From a virus, in IMG/VR virus record IMGVR_UViG_3300037264_001335, positions 1-34,783 of that record: 34,783 nucleotides of DNA; one strand, written 5' to 3'. The notes beneath the pieces were generated by a model, which saw only the letters and a program-made list of their open reading frames with translations, had not been told where the DNA came from and did no database searches. The position numbers were made by a program, and so were the translations under genes. This document shows, piece by piece, positions 5,538 to 13,433 of the stretch (its first letter is position 1; every line of letters starts with the position of its first letter).

Positions 5538-6400
5538 GGCTCGATCCCATCAAAAGATTGTTCCGCCTCTTTTTTTGTTTCCTCAATTTGCTTGACTTCT
5601 TCTTTATCCCAATTGGTAACGGAGGGTAGATCTAAAGCATTATCAACCCCTGGCCTATAGTCGCGGCTTGTTTCATCGGCTTGGATCGCGCTTTGAAGTT
5701 CGATAGACAAGGGCAGAAGTTTTGACAACTGGATCAAAACTGTTTTAAGACACATGGATTCAGGATCTTTAAACCAAGGTGATTGCTCGTAGAAATTGTT
5801 CGTTTTTCGATCATAGGTTTTCGAGTGTTTCATCCCATGTTCGATACATTCCAACTCGGTCATATAGTGAAACATTTTTCCACCATTTTGAAGTTCTGCG
5901 ATAACGTAATATCCAATTGTTTTCCCCCGTTCTCCGTCGAAAGGAATATGTTTTAAATAAGCATTGGTTCCTAGTTCAATTTGGAAATTATCCTTTTCTT
6001 TACGAACACCCCAAGCCAATTTTACGGACTTTTCATGACGATAAAAAAGATCCACCAAACCCCTATAACCCATTATAAATTGGGCCTCTTTTAATGTGTG
6101 CCAGGTGTTATCGGGTTTCTTTCGTTTATTGTTAAAGGGAAGGATATACGCGCGCCCCGCGATAGGCTCAACCCCTAATTGGGCGGAGGTAAATAAAGCA
6201 CCCAGAAACGAGGCGGGTGTGCATTTTCCAAGCTCAGGGTTTAAGCGGATACACGTTAAAGCAATTCTTACCAGGCGTTCCGGCTTGAGGTGGGAAGGTA
6301 GGGCGCGGGATAATTCCTTGGAAGATTTTTCTATTAATTCTTGAAGCCCCGTGTTTTCCGTCGTCGATAAGGCTTTGTTCGCATCAGTCTGTGTTGCCAT
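5534..6400 (-). CDS. recT: RecT family single-strand annealing protein
   Basis: A 288-residue protein of the RecT/Redbeta family, which anneals complementary single strands after exonuclease resection. Family features are the N-terminal helix ending LPSHLKPERLVRIALTCIR, then the conserved core PASFLGALFTSAQLGVEP and AYILPF, EAQFIMGYRGLVDLFYR, and a C-terminal core ending KTVLIQLSKLLPLS. The acidic tail (about 250-288) is typical of the part that binds host proteins. It overlaps the YqaJ exonuclease gene upstream by 17 bases and has a strong GGAGGG ribosome-binding site. The pair forms a complete two-component recombination system. Confidence 0.95.
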   Translation of the reverse strand: MATQTDANKALSTTENTGLQELIEKSSKELSRALPSHLKPERLVRIALTCIRLNPELGKCTPASFLGALFTSAQLGVEPIAGRAYILPFNNKRKKPDNTWHTLKEAQFIMGYRGLVDLFYRHEKSVKLAWGVRKEKDNFQIELGTNAYLKHIPFDGERGKTIGYYVIAELQNGGKMFHYMTELECIEHGMKHSKTYDRKTNNFYEQSPWFKDPESMCLKTVLIQLSKLLPLSIELQSAIQADETSRDYRPGVDNALDLPSVTNWDKEEVKQIEETKKEAEQSFDGIEP

Positions 6401-7319
6401 GTTGTCCCTCCATCAAGGACTTTATTTTGAATATCCGTATGTTGTGTTCTTTAGCATATTTATTATATAAAACGATATCATCGAATTTCAACTTCTTTGA
6501 GTCTAAAGTTTTCCGCATTTGGTTCGTCCAGTATATTTTGTTAAGAGATGTTGCGCCGCTTTCCGCATCCCCAAGCAAGGCTTTTAACTCGTTTTCATTT
6601 TGTTCAATTATGCCTTCCAAGTTCTTCCTATCTTCCTTCATGGCCTCCATGTTTTCGCACAATTGATTGGCCTTTTCAGGTAGGGTTATTTCCTTCCCTT
6701 CTTTAGCGATAGGGAACAAAGCATCAAGGGTGTCCGCATCATGTTTGGAAATGGTGGTCGGCATGACATTGGGGACCACAAAGGTATTCCAGAAATGGAC
6801 TTCTTTTTTCTCCAATTCTTCCAATGCTTTTTTATCGGCGAATATTTCCTTTATCTTAAAATCTTCGTTCCCAATTAAGATGCCTAAGTATCCCTTTTCC
6901 ATTCCTGTAACCATTAATTGATGATAGACCTGAATGATCATATCCATGGGAACAGAATCATCGTTAAATTCCTTTTTCCTCCATGCTGATACGGTCTTTA
7001 TCTCAAGGACGGAATTTTCCCCCACGACTCTCCTATCTATATTGGCGGCGATAAATTTATATTTTTTGTGGTAGATAGTTTCGTTGGCGCGCCTAACCTT
7101 TTTGCCAGTTTGTTCTTCAAATAATTCTGCGACGGTTTGCTCCATCTTGTGACCCAGTTTCACCTGTAATTTGTCGGATATATCCTCCGGTTTTATCTGA
7201 CCAGTTTTTATGGACCAGACATACAATGGTGTCTGGAATTGAGATACACCTACGACTCCTGGCGAATCGCTCGAACCAATGTAAGACAGACGCTCAGATA
7301 ACTGTTTATTTGTCAGCAT
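6384..7319 (-). CDS. YqaJ-like phage recombinase exonuclease
   Basis: A 311-residue protein of the YqaJ/lambda-exonuclease group, a 5'-3' exonuclease that makes the single-stranded tails used by RecT. It shows the PD-(D/E)XK core: IGSSDSPGVVG near the N-terminus, Glu60 in GHKMEQTVAELFEE, Asp95 in AANIDRR, and Glu106-x-Lys108 in LEIKT, followed by a helix with Gln in IQVYHQLMVTG. The C-terminal 100 residues are helical and probably oligomerise. I chose the ATG at 7319 with GGGAG 11 bases upstream; a GTG six codons earlier is possible. It directly precedes recT. Confidence 0.92.
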   Translation of the reverse strand: MLTNKQLSERLSYIGSSDSPGVVGVSQFQTPLYVWSIKTGQIKPEDISDKLQVKLGHKMEQTVAELFEEQTGKKVRRANETIYHKKYKFIAANIDRRVVGENSVLEIKTVSAWRKKEFNDDSVPMDMIIQVYHQLMVTGMEKGYLGILIGNEDFKIKEIFADKKALEELEKKEVHFWNTFVVPNVMPTTISKHDADTLDALFPIAKEGKEITLPEKANQLCENMEAMKEDRKNLEGIIEQNENELKALLGDAESGATSLNKIYWTNQMRKTLDSKKLKFDDIVLYNKYAKEHNIRIFKIKSLMEGQHGNTD

Positions 7320-7358
7320 AAATGTATTTACTCCCACGCATCGCTACTGCCGATGAAT

Positions 7359-7535
7359 TTAGTTCTGTCCATTTCCTGTTTCTAAGCAGATATTATTTGT
7401 GTTACCAGTATTGTGATCTACGCCTACTTTATAAACGGTTCCATAATTTATTTTCTTGGTATCTTCAATTAATATGGCCCCACTGTAACCAAACACAAAT
7501 GAAACCCATAAAGCTATTGCACTTATCGTAATCAT
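7359..7535 (-). CDS. Small exported or membrane protein
   Basis: A 58-residue protein from the ATG at 7535, which has a strong AAGGGAGG ribosome-binding site; an earlier in-frame ATG lies inside the operator-like repeat. The N-terminus ITISAIALWVSFVFGYSGA is a signal peptide or signal anchor. The remainder is short and polar with an internal KINYGTVYKVGVDHNTG strand pair. It leads the exonuclease-recT operon and starts right after the inverted repeat at 7545-7566, so it may be the first gene of a regulated early transcript. Function unknown. Confidence 0.6.
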   Translation of the reverse strand: MITISAIALWVSFVFGYSGAILIEDTKKINYGTVYKVGVDHNTGNTNNICLETGNGQN

Positions 7536-7544
7536 GTTCGCCTC

Positions 7545-7566
7545 CCTTATATCTATTGATATAAGG
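7545..7566. promoter_or_regulatory. Operator-like perfect inverted repeat
   Basis: CCTTATATC and GATATAAGG form a perfect nine-base inverted repeat around the centre TATT, just before the ribosome-binding site of the 58-residue gene. Another TTATATC lies at 7577-7583. The symmetry and position fit a repressor operator in an early promoter. As RNA it would instead make a hairpin that includes the AAGG of the ribosome-binding site. No clear -10/-35 pair could be placed. Confidence 0.45.
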
Positions 7567-7604
7567 TTACCTTTATTTATATCAAATATCAAGGTCTATT
7601 TTCA

Positions 7605-7650
7605 CAAAAAATTGGCCCCCACCTCTCGCTTGGAAAAGAGATGAGGGCCA
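7605..7650 (-). terminator. Strong Rho-independent terminator
   Basis: A 14-pair stem, 7637-7650 with 7613-7626, loop 7627-7636, followed on the minus strand by six T (7605-7610). Two pairs are G-U only on the minus strand. It closes the late transcript before the early recombination genes. Confidence 0.9.
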
Positions 7651-7655
7651 CGCAT

Positions 7656-7752
7656 TTTCAGCGTTTCCGGCCTGGATGGATCAGGTTATGGAAATTTCAC
7701 CCCACCGAAAAAGGGGACTTAATCGGTGAGGGATTATCCTGGGAGGATAAAT
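7656..7752 (-). ncRNA. Structured 3' untranslated region or small RNA candidate
   Basis: About 100 noncoding bases between the holin-like gene and the terminator fold into consecutive minus-strand hairpins: TTATCC with GGATAA (7734-7750, six pairs), a nine-pair stem joining 7723-7731 to 7700-7708 with one G-U pair, and a short CCTG with CAGG hairpin. The terminator at 7605-7650 follows. This could be a stable 3' end of the late messenger or a small RNA processed from it. No open frame is visible. Confidence 0.4.
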
Positions 7753-7938
7753 TTACTTTGTTGGGGTCGTTTCGTTTCCTTTAACAAATGCTCTGGCAAT
7801 GGTGTAAACCCCATTTAAGCAAGCCAGGATGATGGTGGCGGTCTTTGGATCAAGATTCCCCTGCAATGATTGAACAATGGTAATCGCCGAGGTAATCAGC
7901 GTCAACCAGAACTCAGAACTTTTCATGCCTTTGGTCAT
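7753..7938 (-). CDS. Holin-like small membrane protein
   Basis: A 61-residue protein from the ATG at 7938, chosen for its strong AAAGGAGA ribosome-binding site; an in-frame ATG at 8010 would add 24 residues. It has two hydrophobic segments, SEFWLTLITSAITIV and TATIILACLNGVYTIARAFV, separated by a short polar turn (QGNLDPK), and a polar basic C-terminus. That two-segment layout and size suit a class II holin, which times lysis by making holes in the inner membrane. No endolysin is visible in this window, so the lysis role is inferred from topology alone. Confidence 0.55.
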   Translation of the reverse strand: MTKGMKSSEFWLTLITSAITIVQSLQGNLDPKTATIILACLNGVYTIARAFVKGNETTPTK

Positions 7939-8095
7939 ATATTTCTCCTTTATTGTTGCGAATATCGTTTTGAATTTTAGAAGCGTCTTTATCTTTTCTA
8001 TTATTCCCATGGCCACCCCCAAACTTAAATTTGATCTTGATCCAAATTTCTCTAGCCTTTAATTTTTCAAGCCAAGCGTTAATCTGCCGACTCAT
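7913..8095 (-). CDS. Small basic phage protein
   Basis: A 60-residue, Lys-rich protein beginning MSRQINAWLEKLKAREIWIK. Its first half is an amphipathic helix ending in KFKFGGGHGNN. It overlaps the cyclase-like gene upstream by four bases (ATGA) and the holin-like gene downstream by 26 bases in another frame. The coupled start supports it, though the overlap means an extended form of the holin-like protein (from 8010) competes for the same DNA. No family can be given; a membrane-associated or lysis-accessory role would fit the position. Confidence 0.5.
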   Translation of the reverse strand: MSRQINAWLEKLKAREIWIKIKFKFGGGHGNNRKDKDASKIQNDIRNNKGEIYDQRHEKF

Positions 8096-8652
8096 TTCTT
8101 TATTTCAAACTCCCAAAGCTCTTTCATATCTTCCTCAAAAACGCCGTCTAAAGCCATTTTGGGCTTGTTTATTTTTGTAAACGTGAATCCGAACTTTTTA
8201 ATGTGCGCGTCAATTAGGACTTCTTTAATAGAAGCGTGGCAAATAAAGGGGATGTGTTTGTCCACTCTAAGGAGTTTCGCCGTCATCCCGATATGATACC
8301 CCCTATAGTCTACGTCTCCGTCTTTGTGCATCTTTTCTTCGACATAGCCACAAGAAACTCTCATTCTGAAACCTTCTGGCCTGGGGTTTGGATGTTGTTT
8401 GATCCATTTCGCCATTTTCTGTTTGAAGTCCCATAATGTAATTAAATAATCAGAGACTTGAAGCGAGGAGGCATGGTCTAAATTTAGAATTATCATAAAC
8501 CCATCCCCCAGCCGCTTGACCCAAAAGTTTTGGATCTTCTTCAAGTTTGAAATAGTGTCGTCCATTTTGTCTATCAAAGCGAGATATTCTCGCCCTTGAT
8601 TGTTCACTCTTTGAAGCCATGTAGACGATCCCTCGATGTCCCCAAACGCCAC
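8092..8652 (-). CDS. Class III nucleotidyl cyclase-like protein
   Basis: A 186-residue stand-alone domain of the class III nucleotidyl cyclase fold, which makes cyclic nucleotides in the cytoplasm. Counting from the GTG at 8652, FGDIEGSS carries the first metal Asp (5), VKRLGDGF carries Lys46 and the second metal Asp (50), MRVSCGYVE is the later core strand, and DYRGYHIGMTAKLL matches the D-x-x-G-x-x-V-N-x-A-x-R motif. The Asn and Arg that stabilise the transition state are replaced by Gly122 and Lys126, so activity is uncertain. The frame is open upstream to 8712, adding LKRKRSTQQQISRNIKVAVA (completing the first strand) but with only CTG (8706) or ATT (8709) as start codons. It lies between a coiled-coil membrane protein and a holin-like gene. 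Confidence 0.75.
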   Translation of the reverse strand: MAFGDIEGSSTWLQRVNNQGREYLALIDKMDDTISNLKKIQNFWVKRLGDGFMIILNLDHASSLQVSDYLITLWDFKQKMAKWIKQHPNPRPEGFRMRVSCGYVEEKMHKDGDVDYRGYHIGMTAKLLRVDKHIPFICHASIKEVLIDAHIKKFGFTFTKINKPKMALDGVFEEDMKELWEFEIKK

Positions 8653-8712
8653 CGCTACTTTGATGTTTCTCGAAATCTGTTGTTGAGTTGATCGTTTCCG
8701 TTTCAGAATGCC

Positions 8713-9183
8713 TCACTTTTTTAAAGCTATCGCCTTAATGTTAGGGACATCATCCGTTTGTTTTTTGAACGCTTTTTCAATAATTCGGTTCGATCCGAAG
8801 GCGACGACGGCAATGACAAAACCGCTTACGATACTCCAAACCCAAATGTTTTGAAATTTGTCTTTCCATTCCACTATTTTGTCGATGTCTTTTTTGACCA
8901 GTTCAAATCCGGTGTCGACTTCTTCTTTCATTTTCATTTGGTTAATTTCAAATTTATGGTCCAAGTTTGTAATCGCCAACTTGATCTCGGAGTTTTCCTT
9001 TCGCACATCATTCACGCTTGGTGAGAGACCGTTATCTATCCTCCCGATCATATATTTAATCTGGTCCGTTATTTCCTGAAAAGACCTTGAAAACTCAGCA
9101 TGTTCTTTTTCATGCGCATTTAAGCGAGAATCGTGAACCTTCCACACATCTCTTTCAATCTCACTGGACACTATTTTCCCCAT
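8713..9183 (-). CDS. Coiled-coil protein with C-terminal membrane segment
   Basis: A 156-residue protein from the ATG at 9183 (MGKIVSSEIERDVWK); a GTG at 9171 and an earlier ATG at 9204 are alternatives. Roughly residues 10-115 are charged and helical with heptad-like spacing. One membrane segment follows, at about 112-134 (IWVWSIVSGFVIAVVAF), then a short basic tail. This architecture recurs in small tailed-phage proteins next to lysis genes. Its stop is followed by GGC, after which the frame of the cyclase-like gene continues, so the two may be translationally coupled. It overlaps the 51-residue gene upstream by 23 bases. Confidence 0.7.
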   Translation of the reverse strand: MGKIVSSEIERDVWKVHDSRLNAHEKEHAEFSRSFQEITDQIKYMIGRIDNGLSPSVNDVRKENSEIKLAITNLDHKFEINQMKMKEEVDTGFELVKKDIDKIVEWKDKFQNIWVWSIVSGFVIAVVAFGSNRIIEKAFKKQTDDVPNIKAIALKK

Positions 9184-9316
9184 TCTCCAAGAGCCATTCT
9201 GCATCGTCTCTTAAATTGACTAGTTTGAGCCTTAAGCCTTCATCAATTCCTTTGGTTTGTAGAACCTCGTGAATTAATTGAATCGTTCGCTCGATTAAGG
9301 TTTTTTCGTCGATCAT
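9161..9316 (-). CDS. Small helical protein
   Basis: A 51-residue acidic, fully helical protein beginning MIDEKTLIERTIQLIHEV and ending AEWLLENGENSVQ. Its ATG lies two bases after the TAA of the C1q-like fibre gene and its 3' end overlaps the coiled-coil gene by 23 bases. Such tiny genes are common between tail fibre and lysis genes. No function can be assigned; the dense spacing and the amphipathic helix are the only support. Confidence 0.6.
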   Translation of the reverse strand: MIDEKTLIERTIQLIHEVLQTKGIDEGLRLKLVNLRDDAEWLLENGENSVQ

Positions 9317-9318
9317 AT

Positions 9319-10224
9319 TTAACCAATCATGCGGCCCATAAAAAATGATCCGCCACTACCTAGAATAGAAACATTATCCGATCCCCTAGAGCTAACTTGA
9401 GCAACAGCATAAACAGTATCTCCGGCGGTTAATGAAAACATGGACTCTATGCTTCCACTTGGTGAGGTAACAACTGTTGATGATGTAACACTCGTATTTG
9501 CATATGTTTGAAAAGATGCTTGATTGACGCCATTTAAAAATAGGCGACAATCGTAAATTGTCATTGTATTGGAAGTCGTTGTATTTGAATGAGAAAATGT
9601 AAACTGAGCGCGAAATAAATATATGCCTGTTACTGGTGCTGTGAATTTTCCAGTGCTTGCATCATAGTCTGAATTATTATCAAAGAATTCATTCCCAGCG
9701 GTAAATGTATAAGCTGTCCCATTTCCTGTAACATTGCTAGTCGGTGTGCTTAATTCGGCATAAAAACAAGGCTGTAATGGCCAATTAGTTTCGCCAGTAG
9801 ATTTAACGTCTAAAAATTTAGCTCCCGTAACGGCACCACCTAAATTATCCGCCCCGATTCGATAAAACCCTGTTGTTGGAGAATTTAAAAATGTTATCGA
9901 AGGCGCGCCAACCGCCCCATTCTGTGCGGCATAAGGTTTTGATGTACTTATTAAACTAGAGGAAGGAAAATAAACTCCATTGTCTGTTGCACTTGCATAT
10001 GAAAAAGAAGGGACTGTGACGGAACCTGCTGGCCCCAACCATTGCCTTGAGACATAGCCATCTCTAAAACGAAATGCAGATTGCCCCAAATCATAGGTGG
10101 CGTCTGTTTTTGTTCCACCAGACATGGGTACAATATCACCCTCGATCCAATCGAATTTCGATTCAACCTCAGATGCTTTCGCGCGCGCACCCGCGACCAA
10201 TGTAGGCCAAACTGTTCCTGCCAT
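9319..10224 (-). CDS. Tail fibre with C-terminal C1q-like domain
   Basis: A 301-residue virion protein that probably contacts the host surface. The N-terminus (residues 1-60) has the pattern YDLGQSAFRFRDGYVSRQW, common at the attachment end of phage fibres. The middle has short beta repeats. From about residue 160 to the end there is a C1q/TNF-like jelly-roll: DYDASTGKFTAPVTGIYLFRA, then TIYDCRLFLNG, SLTAGDTVYAVAQVSS, and the closing strand GGSFFMGRMIG. C1q-like domains trimerise and bind varied ligands, including glycans. It is the last of the tail-tip genes and the likeliest receptor-binding protein in the window. Confidence 0.8.
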   Translation of the reverse strand: MAGTVWPTLVAGARAKASEVESKFDWIEGDIVPMSGGTKTDATYDLGQSAFRFRDGYVSRQWLGPAGSVTVPSFSYASATDNGVYFPSSSLISTSKPYAAQNGAVGAPSITFLNSPTTGFYRIGADNLGGAVTGAKFLDVKSTGETNWPLQPCFYAELSTPTSNVTGNGTAYTFTAGNEFFDNNSDYDASTGKFTAPVTGIYLFRAQFTFSHSNTTTSNTMTIYDCRLFLNGVNQASFQTYANTSVTSSTVVTSPSGSIESMFSLTAGDTVYAVAQVSSRGSDNVSILGSGGSFFMGRMIG

Positions 10225-10232
10225 AAATCCTC

Positions 10233-11621
10233 CTATCCTTCAGCTTCACGCAAGCGAAGCGTTGTTACGAAAGAATCAAGGTTCGTTTTGCGCGATATAA
10301 TTTTAAAATTCTTTTGTGTGAAATCGATGGTAGCGGATGTTTCCGAAGCCCAGAATAAAACATTAGGACCATCGGAAGTGGTAGTGTCCGCCGCCCAATC
10401 CCACCTATCCCAAACATAGACAGAACCGATATCTCCTTCTCGATAAGACACATCTATTCTATCCAACAATTCCAAGTGTGGCATGAACAAGCAATCAACT
10501 TCCACTTCTGATCTTAAATTAGAGAATTCATTAAATATCTTTGAAGCTACCTGTTGAGCAGTTCCCGTGTCTGAAAATAATGTGTTTTCTAATTCATAAG
10601 TTCTACGGCCATATTTCCAAGCATCGGAGCGAGGATCAACTGTAGTGATAGTCCCAGCTTCGATAAAACTTGTTTCAGTATCAGACTCCAGGAATTTAAA
10701 CCTGATATGCGTGAACAATTTGTCAACCGCTTCTTTGTAGGAAGTTATTTTTATGATGTTCGGTTCTCTATACCCGGCACCATAGAGTGAAAACGAAGGA
10801 TCGATTGTATTAGGGAGCCTATCCCCAAAAACCACACCCCCGCTTTTAGTGATATGAACCACATAATTTTCAGCTTCGGCCAAGGCCACCATGAGTTCCC
10901 AAACGGAATAAGGTTCGAGTGATGTTGAAGTCACAAGATTATCAACGAGGGTCGAGGTGGTTTGTATGCTCCAAGACGAAGTGGTTATGAATGTTCTAAA
11001 AAGAAAATTTCCAGATCCATCTGTAGCGTCTCTTATTTTTTCTACTATTTCAGAGGCCGTTAATGATCCATTTATCCCCGCGACTTCGACGGCTCTTGTT
11101 TCTTGGAATATCGAATTAAGGCTTTTACAGTTTAAATTAACACGGTTGTTTGATGAAATCACATTGATTTCACCAGTCATAATGAATATGCCCTGAACCG
11201 CATCGGTTGGGAACTGATTCCCCGCCCCATCCGTATATCCTGCCGTGATACGAACAAGCGTGCGCACGCGCGTGAGGTAACCATAAAACATACTCTGACC
11301 GTCCCATTCTGGATTGAATTCTCCGTGATCATTTTTAACGGCCAAATTAACACCGGAATGGACGAATACATTTACTCTTTGATCATCTAAACTTGTTTGA
11401 AGGGTGCCATATTGTTCGACAAAATCAGTTATTTCAAACCAATCAGTTTCATAGAGTCCAGTCGTTAATGATCTACGTTTTATTTCTACTTTTCTGAAAG
11501 GATAATGGATGCTATTCCTAATTACAGAGGCGAGATTTAAAGGGGCGGTAGGGTACGACCATGCGTTAAACGGTGCAGAATTAAATTTAAACTCGTTAAA
11601 TTTAATGGATGGGTCAGACAT
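10233..11621 (-). CDS. Tail tip / baseplate protein
   Basis: A 462-residue protein following the structural tail genes. The first 70 residues contain strands with RKVEIKRRSLTTGLYETDWFEITDF, and the centre holds a domain reading like a phage tail hub or minor tail protein (GEINVISSNNRVNLNCKSLNSIF, then TASEIVEKIRDATDG). The C-terminal part returns to beta structure (SEVEVDCLFMPHLELLDRIDVSY). I infer a baseplate or distal-tail role from length, position between the tape measure and the receptor-binding fibre, and beta-rich composition. Its ATG shares one base with the stop of the fibre gene upstream. Confidence 0.65.
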   Translation of the reverse strand: MSDPSIKFNEFKFNSAPFNAWSYPTAPLNLASVIRNSIHYPFRKVEIKRRSLTTGLYETDWFEITDFVEQYGTLQTSLDDQRVNVFVHSGVNLAVKNDHGEFNPEWDGQSMFYGYLTRVRTLVRITAGYTDGAGNQFPTDAVQGIFIMTGEINVISSNNRVNLNCKSLNSIFQETRAVEVAGINGSLTASEIVEKIRDATDGSGNFLFRTFITTSSWSIQTTSTLVDNLVTSTSLEPYSVWELMVALAEAENYVVHITKSGGVVFGDRLPNTIDPSFSLYGAGYREPNIIKITSYKEAVDKLFTHIRFKFLESDTETSFIEAGTITTVDPRSDAWKYGRRTYELENTLFSDTGTAQQVASKIFNEFSNLRSEVEVDCLFMPHLELLDRIDVSYREGDIGSVYVWDRWDWAADTTTSDGPNVLFWASETSATIDFTQKNFKIISRKTNLDSFVTTLRLREAEG

Positions 11622-12583
11622 TATCTAGCTCGCCTACATTTTAAAGCACCTTGGACTTGTGGATTTCCGGCTGTGTAGGTGACTTGATATTTCAAATAAA
11701 CGATGGAAGCTGTCGTCGTCAAGAATCTTCTGAATATCGTATGTGCATCACCTTCGACGTTTGATGCCGTACTTGACCATCCAGAAAATGCGCGGTCACT
11801 CCCTGATACCATACTGCCAGAAGTATTCCCTGGTTCCGTACCAATTCCAGTTCTTATGGCACTCCAAGTCCCCGTATTTCTCGTGAAATTAATGAAACCA
11901 ACAAGATTCCAGTCACCTGATGTTAAAGTTAATGATGTTAGATCCCCCCACTCTGCCGTGGTCGTGGCGTTTTGAGCCACTGATACGACAGACTCCGTGT
12001 ACTCGCCAATAAACCCCGCCGCCGCATTATCGTTAGTAATTGTTCCTTTGATCGCCGTCGCTGTGTTAAATGTTGCATCACCTTGGAAAATTGTAGTCGC
12101 GCTGAATGTGGTTGACGTTTGGAATTTAGTAATGCCATTAAAAACTGTTGTTGTGTTTGAAGTCATGGTCCCGTTGAATGTCGCGGATCCAGAGAAAACT
12201 TGATTGACAGAAACGCCCGTTGTCGTATTTCCAAAACGACTCGCTATATTTGTTTCAATAGCGATCACTTCATCTTTTAAAGCGTTGTGATGCCTGGCTT
12301 GCATATGCACGAAAACGGCTGTTCCATCCGCGTGAATAACGGCTGTAGTCGAATCGGCCCCGCGAGTTAAACCTGATAAAACGGATGTGGCGGTATCATT
12401 TCCCGTATAAAGGATGGCTTCGCTTTCAACTGTTATTCCACCCTTTACTGGAAAATGAACGGTTGAAGCCATCGTCGCCGAGACAGCTACGGCTGATAAT
12501 CCACCGTTTAGAGTCGAAGAAACATTATTTGCGGCAATTAAAAGTGAACCATCAGAAGCTAAATTCCCTGGAAAATCAGACAT
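11621..12583 (-). CDS. Tail fibre / tail-tip protein with beta-repeat region
   Basis: A 320-residue Thr/Ser-rich protein. Residues 1-110 form an attachment-like region with SEAILYTGNDTATSVLSGLTRG and a short helix with HMQARHHNALKDEVIAIE. Next come short beta repeats (FSGSATFNG, FNGITKF, FQGDATFNTATAIKG) like the stalk of a trimeric fibre. The C-terminal 120 residues make a separate beta domain ending YTAGNPQVQGALKCRRAR. It probably trimerises and forms a short fibre at the tail tip. Neighbours on both sides are tail-tip genes. Confidence 0.65.
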   Translation of the reverse strand: MSDFPGNLASDGSLLIAANNVSSTLNGGLSAVAVSATMASTVHFPVKGGITVESEAILYTGNDTATSVLSGLTRGADSTTAVIHADGTAVFVHMQARHHNALKDEVIAIETNIASRFGNTTTGVSVNQVFSGSATFNGTMTSNTTTVFNGITKFQTSTTFSATTIFQGDATFNTATAIKGTITNDNAAAGFIGEYTESVVSVAQNATTTAEWGDLTSLTLTSGDWNLVGFINFTRNTGTWSAIRTGIGTEPGNTSGSMVSGSDRAFSGWSSTASNVEGDAHTIFRRFLTTTASIVYLKYQVTYTAGNPQVQGALKCRRAR

Positions 12584-12591
12584 ACTTCCTC

Positions 12592-13347
12592 CTATGCAAC
12601 TTCTTCTAAGTTAATCATTCCGCCGTATCCTGCGTCTTTCGCATTGTCGGAATGTCGAAAATCAAAATCGTTTGTCCAAAGTGTTTCGTAAGCCTTCCCG
12701 TCCCAAGCCGTTGTGGTTCCAAAAGGAACAAAGTGTATAGCCGTTCCCGTTTCGTAAATATTGAGAAGTTGTGTGGTAAAACTTTCCGTCACAAACTTCC
12801 ATGATATTTGCCCTCTGAATTTATTCGCAACAATGAATTGGGAAACACCCCCATTTGGCATTTTATGTACGACTTGCTGACGATCTACTAATGGTTTATA
12901 AGAAGCCGCATTGGGGTTTCTTTCAAAGGCAAGCATTAAAGATCCGAAATATATTTCGCCTATCTTTTTTTCTGTATCTGTTGTGGTCGCCAGATCCACT
13001 TGAATTTGAACCGAAGAAACGGTTGTGGTCCCAAAGGTGTAGTAATTCGCGGTCGCTGAATTGGTTGTTTCTGAAATGTTCGGTGTGAAAGTATTGGCTG
13101 TTACAGAATTATAAAAGACTCTGAACTGTTTTAAATTGTGGTTAAGTAAATAGAATTTATCTAAAGCCGTAGCCGTTGTGAATTCAATTGAAAAAACAGT
13201 TGAAGTCGTTGTCCCATATCCCACGGTTTCCCATCTTGTGTTTTTATCACGATCAAAGGCATAAGAAATGGTCAAGGTATTTACCGCATCCACCTTAATC
13301 ATGGTGGTCGTGTCCAATTCATTTGGCCTGAAAAATTGCATGGTCAT
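12592..13347 (-). CDS. Tail protein with discoidin-like N-terminal domain
   Basis: A 251-residue protein. The first 130 residues read like a discoidin-type beta-sandwich (SYAFDRDKNTRWETVGYG, then LDKFYLLNHNLKQFRVFYN and KKIGEIYFGSLML), and the remainder as a tail-tip domain ending in FVPFGTTTAW and the Gly-rich tail. I place it as a minor tail or baseplate protein because it directly follows the tape measure in the usual order. The ATG at 13347 has an AGGA ribosome-binding site. It overlaps the 29-residue membrane gene by ATGA. Confidence 0.6.
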   Translation of the reverse strand: MTMQFFRPNELDTTTMIKVDAVNTLTISYAFDRDKNTRWETVGYGTTTSTVFSIEFTTATALDKFYLLNHNLKQFRVFYNSVTANTFTPNISETTNSATANYYTFGTTTVSSVQIQVDLATTTDTEKKIGEIYFGSLMLAFERNPNAASYKPLVDRQQVVHKMPNGGVSQFIVANKFRGQISWKFVTESFTTQLLNIYETGTAIHFVPFGTTTAWDGKAYETLWTNDFDFRHSDNAKDAGYGGMINLEEVA

Positions 13348-13433
13348 AAGTTTTTCCTATTGTGCCACAGGAAATAAATAACCATGAGAACGATGATAAC
13401 CAACCACGGTATAGCGGGGATGTAATCATTCAT
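13344..13433 (-). CDS. 29-residue membrane protein
   Basis: A very short gene between the tape measure and the discoidin-like tail gene, overlapping both by four bases (ATGA). The product MNDYIPAIPWLVIIVLMVIY has one hydrophobic segment from about residue 8 to 23, then a basic end (HNRKNL). Double ATGA coupling makes translation likely, although very short genes cannot be proven by eye. Its role could be a small inner-membrane factor for tail-tip assembly or infection. Confidence 0.5.
   Translation of the reverse strand: MNDYIPAIPWLVIIVLMVIYFLWHNRKNL

Noticed and set aside
8450-8716. Minus-strand frame from a GTG at 8716 overlapping the cyclase-like gene
   Set aside because: After about 20 codons it runs out of frame with the conserved cyclase core and reads as low-information sequence; kept only as a hint of a possible frameshift.
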